The notes beneath the pieces were generated by a model. The model ran no database searches. It saw nothing but the letters and a program-made list of their open reading frames with translations, and was not told where the DNA came from. Of a stretch of 64,000 bases of DNA, positions 62,141 through 64,000 are shown one piece after another. Within the stretch, counting starts at the first letter, position 1. The number at the start of each line of letters is the position of its first letter. The position numbers were made by a program, and so were the translations under genes. Source of the DNA: Rugalucina vietnamica (taxonomy: Eukaryota > Mollusca > Bivalvia > Lucinida > Lucinidae); NCBI GenBank assembly GCA_964017185.1, contig OZ024879.1, positions 25,361,456-25,425,455 of the forward strand, given 5' to 3'.

Positions 62141-62574
62141 ACTTTCAAAAAAAATTTTGACGATTCATCATCAACAGGTCCATAAAAATACTGGAATGCA
62201 CCAAAACATAAAAACGCACCTGTATATAATTTACGGGAACAAATCATAAATAATGGGTAAGCACATGATGTGCTAAAAGTTTTTGGGTAGGGCTGATTTT
62301 GATGGGTAGGTAGGAGCATAGCAAACCAACAATTTTTCCTTAAGGTCAGCCCAAACAGAGTGGACCAAGGTACAAATACTAGGGGCACAAATATACTTAA
62401 TGACACTTCCAATGCTATCGATAATGAATTTTGTAATGTTAATATGTTAAGTATGTTAATAATAAATTGTGACAATTTTATGCCCTTGTGAGATGCTAGA
62501 TTCATTCAACAACTTTAGATACATTTTGTTAGCCTGGGCCCAGTCATCAATATAATTATTTTTCCAAATACAAT
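62141..62574. other. AT-rich stretch, no gene seen
   Basis: The minus-strand open frame at 62,113-62,505 (130 codons) has no recognisable domain; its sequence is low in charged residues and looks like chance in AT-rich DNA. No repeat or RNA gene is evident. Confidence 0.5.
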
Positions 62575-62929
62575 CAGGGATTTTTTCTGCAATTTTGGGA
62601 AGGGGCCCTAGGGCCTTTCTGATTGGGAAAATTAGCGACATACACCCAGAATTTGGGAAATTTTCAAACCATTCAAAGTTGATGATATTTTCCAATTTGA
62701 CATAGTTAATTAAGGTTAGTCATTTTAAATCATTAAACAATAACTTATAATCAAAGTTAACCATCATTTCAAACAGCAGATTTTGATTTTCACAATGTTT
62801 AGGAACTTTTGAGAATTATTTTTAGCTGTGATTGGGAATTTTTTTCTCCAAATTGGGAAAAAAGTCACCTAATTTCCATTGGGAATGGGGCCTTATTTCG
62901 GCCCCTGAGACACCCGAAAAAAATCCCTG
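62575..62929. mobile_element. Probable MITE with CAGGGATTTTTT terminal inverted repeats
   Basis: The left end starts CAGGGATTTTTTCTGC and the right end is ...GAAAAAAATCCCTG, whose complement starts CAGGGATTTTTTTCGG. The outer 12 bases are identical. Beyond them, imperfect similarity continues for about 100 bp (AGGGGCC, AGGCC, and ATTGGGAAAATTAGCGAC against AATGGAAATTAGGTGAC). Both flanks carry ACAAT directly outside (62,570-62,574 and 62,930-62,934), a candidate 5-bp target-site duplication. The element is 355 bp with no coding capacity. CAGGG ends recall hAT elements, which usually make 8-bp duplications, so the superfamily is uncertain. Confidence 0.65.
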
Positions 62930-63439
62930 ACAATGTACTATTTATTTGGGTTTTTGACAATGTCCGATTATACATTATAAAATTACACATCAAAGGTATT
63001 GGTAGCAGTTATTGATTTTCGTAGATAATGATGCCTGGGGACTCTGGTGGTGTTTTCCTTTGATAATCTGATTAGCAGGTAATCTAATTTTAGCCTACTG
63101 TGGCGTAATGAAATTGATAATGAGGCGCGATAATGAGAAAGAGGCTGTAATATCAGCCATAATCAGCATGGAGGCTGGACATTTCGCCGAAATGCATTTA
63201 GCTTGGTATTGACCCGGTCGGCAAGCTACTCTTTTGTAAGAAAAAATCAATATTGGTTACCGGGACTGCAGCTTTCCCGCCTCTTTGCTCATTCGGTCGA
63301 GGGTATAACTCGGTCAATATCGTTGTCATTTAATCATTTTAGATGTTCATAAAATCACAATTTGTGAGAAATATAACGGGGTTCATACCTTGAGTTGAAA
63401 AAATAATGAAGGTCTAAAAATACATGCAAAGCTTTTATT
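62930..63439. other. Intergenic stretch, no feature seen
   Basis: Mixed composition with several short CGGTC words. There is no open frame of note before the minus-strand frame at 63,355-63,552, which runs into the dispersed repeat and is rejected. No RNA gene or repeat unit is recognised. Confidence 0.5.
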
Positions 63440-63474
63440 AGCTCACCTGAGCCGTTAGGCTCACAAGGTGAGCT
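63440..63474. other. 14-bp-stem hairpin at repeat terminus
   Basis: Two perfectly paired stems of 8 and 6 bp are separated only by a CAA bulge on one side and closed by a GTTA loop. It marks the start of the dispersed repeat. It is the longer counterpart of the hairpin at 58,286-58,313, which lies at the other end of a similar element. Confidence 0.85.
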
Positions 63475-64000
63475 TATAGGATGGCCATGATCCGCCGTCC
63501 GTCGTCCGTCGGCCACCATTTTCAAAGATCTTCTCTGAAACCGCTTGGCCAATCAAAGCCAAATTTTATATGCAGCATCTATAGGAAGGGGGAACCAATG
63601 TGTATATAAATAATCCAGGTCACATGACCAAGATGGCCGCTATGCCCATATATGGTAAAAACCCTTCAAAATTCTTCTTCTCCGGAACCACTGGACCGAT
63701 TTCAACGAAACTTGGCATGCAGCATCGGGGACAAGAGTACTACAATGTGTATATAAATTATGACCTTTGGATGACCTTGAACAATTTTATGGCAAGGTCA
63801 ACATAGGTCGCCCATGCATTTGAATGGGGAAAATTGTTAAAATGTCATTTGAAAGGCAAATCTTGCAGGAAATGGGCAAATGGACTGAAGGTTGGTAATT
63901 CTGAAAAAAATTTGGACCCCAGGGGTTGGTCTGCCCCCACCCCGGGGCAATATACATGTATATTACAAAAATATTCAAAGATCTTCTTCTCTGAAACCAC
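63440..64000 (+). mobile_element. Mollusc-type dispersed repeat, 5' end with hairpin
   Basis: It starts with a long hairpin. AGCTCACC (63,440-63,447) pairs with GGTGAGCT (63,467-63,474), and TGAGCC (63,448-63,453) pairs with GGCTCA (63,458-63,463) around a GTTA loop, with a CAA bulge. CCGCCGTCCGTCGTCCGTCG follows. The body has related words at about 63,520, 63,665 and 63,975 (TTCAAAGATCTTCTCTGAAACC, TTCAAAATTCTTCTTCTCCGG and TTCAAAGATCTTCTTCTCTG), showing internal repetition. A CCCCAGGGG and CCCCGGGGC pair lies at 63,918-63,947. From memory, repeats of this style are common in bivalve genomes. The element runs off the right edge; no coding sequence is seen. Confidence 0.7.

Noticed and set aside
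62113..62505. 130-codon minus-strand frame
   Set aside because: No motif or domain is recognised, and it ends in the degenerate repeat at 62.1 kb. A chance open frame in AT-rich DNA is likely, although I cannot exclude an unknown exon.
62456..63015. Frames at 62,456-62,695 (minus) and 62,809-63,015 (plus)
   Set aside because: Their similar peptide words (KIPD, PIRKALGPL against SIGNGALFRPL) come from the two inverted repeats of the MITE, not from a gene.
63355..63978. Small frames at 63,355-63,552 (minus), 63,600-63,806 (plus) and 63,787-63,978 (minus)
   Set aside because: They lie in the dispersed hairpin-headed repeat or its edge and have no recognised product.
55573..64000. tRNA or rRNA genes in the right flank
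   Set aside because: No cloverleaf with T-arm GGTTCRANNCC and no conserved rRNA segment were seen on either strand by eye.

Overview
This window looks like eukaryotic, non-coding, repeat-dominated DNA, most likely from a marine invertebrate and plausibly a mollusc. That guess rests on the right edge. There a dispersed repeat begins with a foldable AGCTCACC...GGTGAGCT hairpin, followed by CCGTC-rich sequence and a 'TTCTTCTCCGGAACCACTGG' phrase. From memory this type of repeat is common in bivalve genomes, but I could not search. No intact protein-coding gene, rRNA or tRNA is supported anywhere.

Layout. (1) Positions 1-55,572 are one giant satellite array, cut by the left edge. The basic monomer is 42 bp, with recurrent 27, 47 and 60 bp length variants. 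These are organised into roughly 0.8 kb higher-order repeats (HORs), themselves duplicated in larger blocks: offsets of 3,960, 2,502, 7,919/8,584, about 667, 3,502 (three copies), 820 (three copies), 1,578 and 1,714 bp. At 46,986-46,989 the whole array flips orientation through a GTTA microhomology, so the window holds about 47 kb in one orientation and 8.6 kb in the other. The 42-bp period keeps a reading frame open, which yields dozens of 73-233 aa open frames (minus strand before the flip, plus strand after it). I read these as by-products of the repeat, not genes.

(2) Positions 55,573-58,320 are the right flank. It holds a short unique stretch with a 9-bp inverted repeat and a 12-G tract. 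Next comes a 128-bp minisatellite whose units carry near-perfect nuclear-receptor-type motifs (AGGTCAnnnTGACCT and a DR1-like GGGTCAAAGGTCT). A 178-bp repeat follows, ending in a CpG-rich tract and a terminal hairpin.

(3) Positions 58,321-64,000 are mixed intergenic DNA. It contains two broken non-LTR retrotransposon (LINE) reverse-transcriptase fragments joined in the wrong order, AT-rich sequence, a 14-bp 'TAGACCTTGGTAAG' minisatellite, and a small CpG-containing stretch that might be a promoter/first exon. It also has a perfect 24-bp palindrome, a probable 355-bp MITE with CAGGGATTTTTT ends and a 5-bp target duplication, and the start of the mollusc-like dispersed repeat.

There is no operon or pathway to describe. 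The main biology is satellite evolution: amplification at several nested scales, CpG decay between monomers, and an orientation switch, as expected of centromeric, pericentromeric or other heterochromatic arrays. Which of these applies cannot be told from sequence alone.
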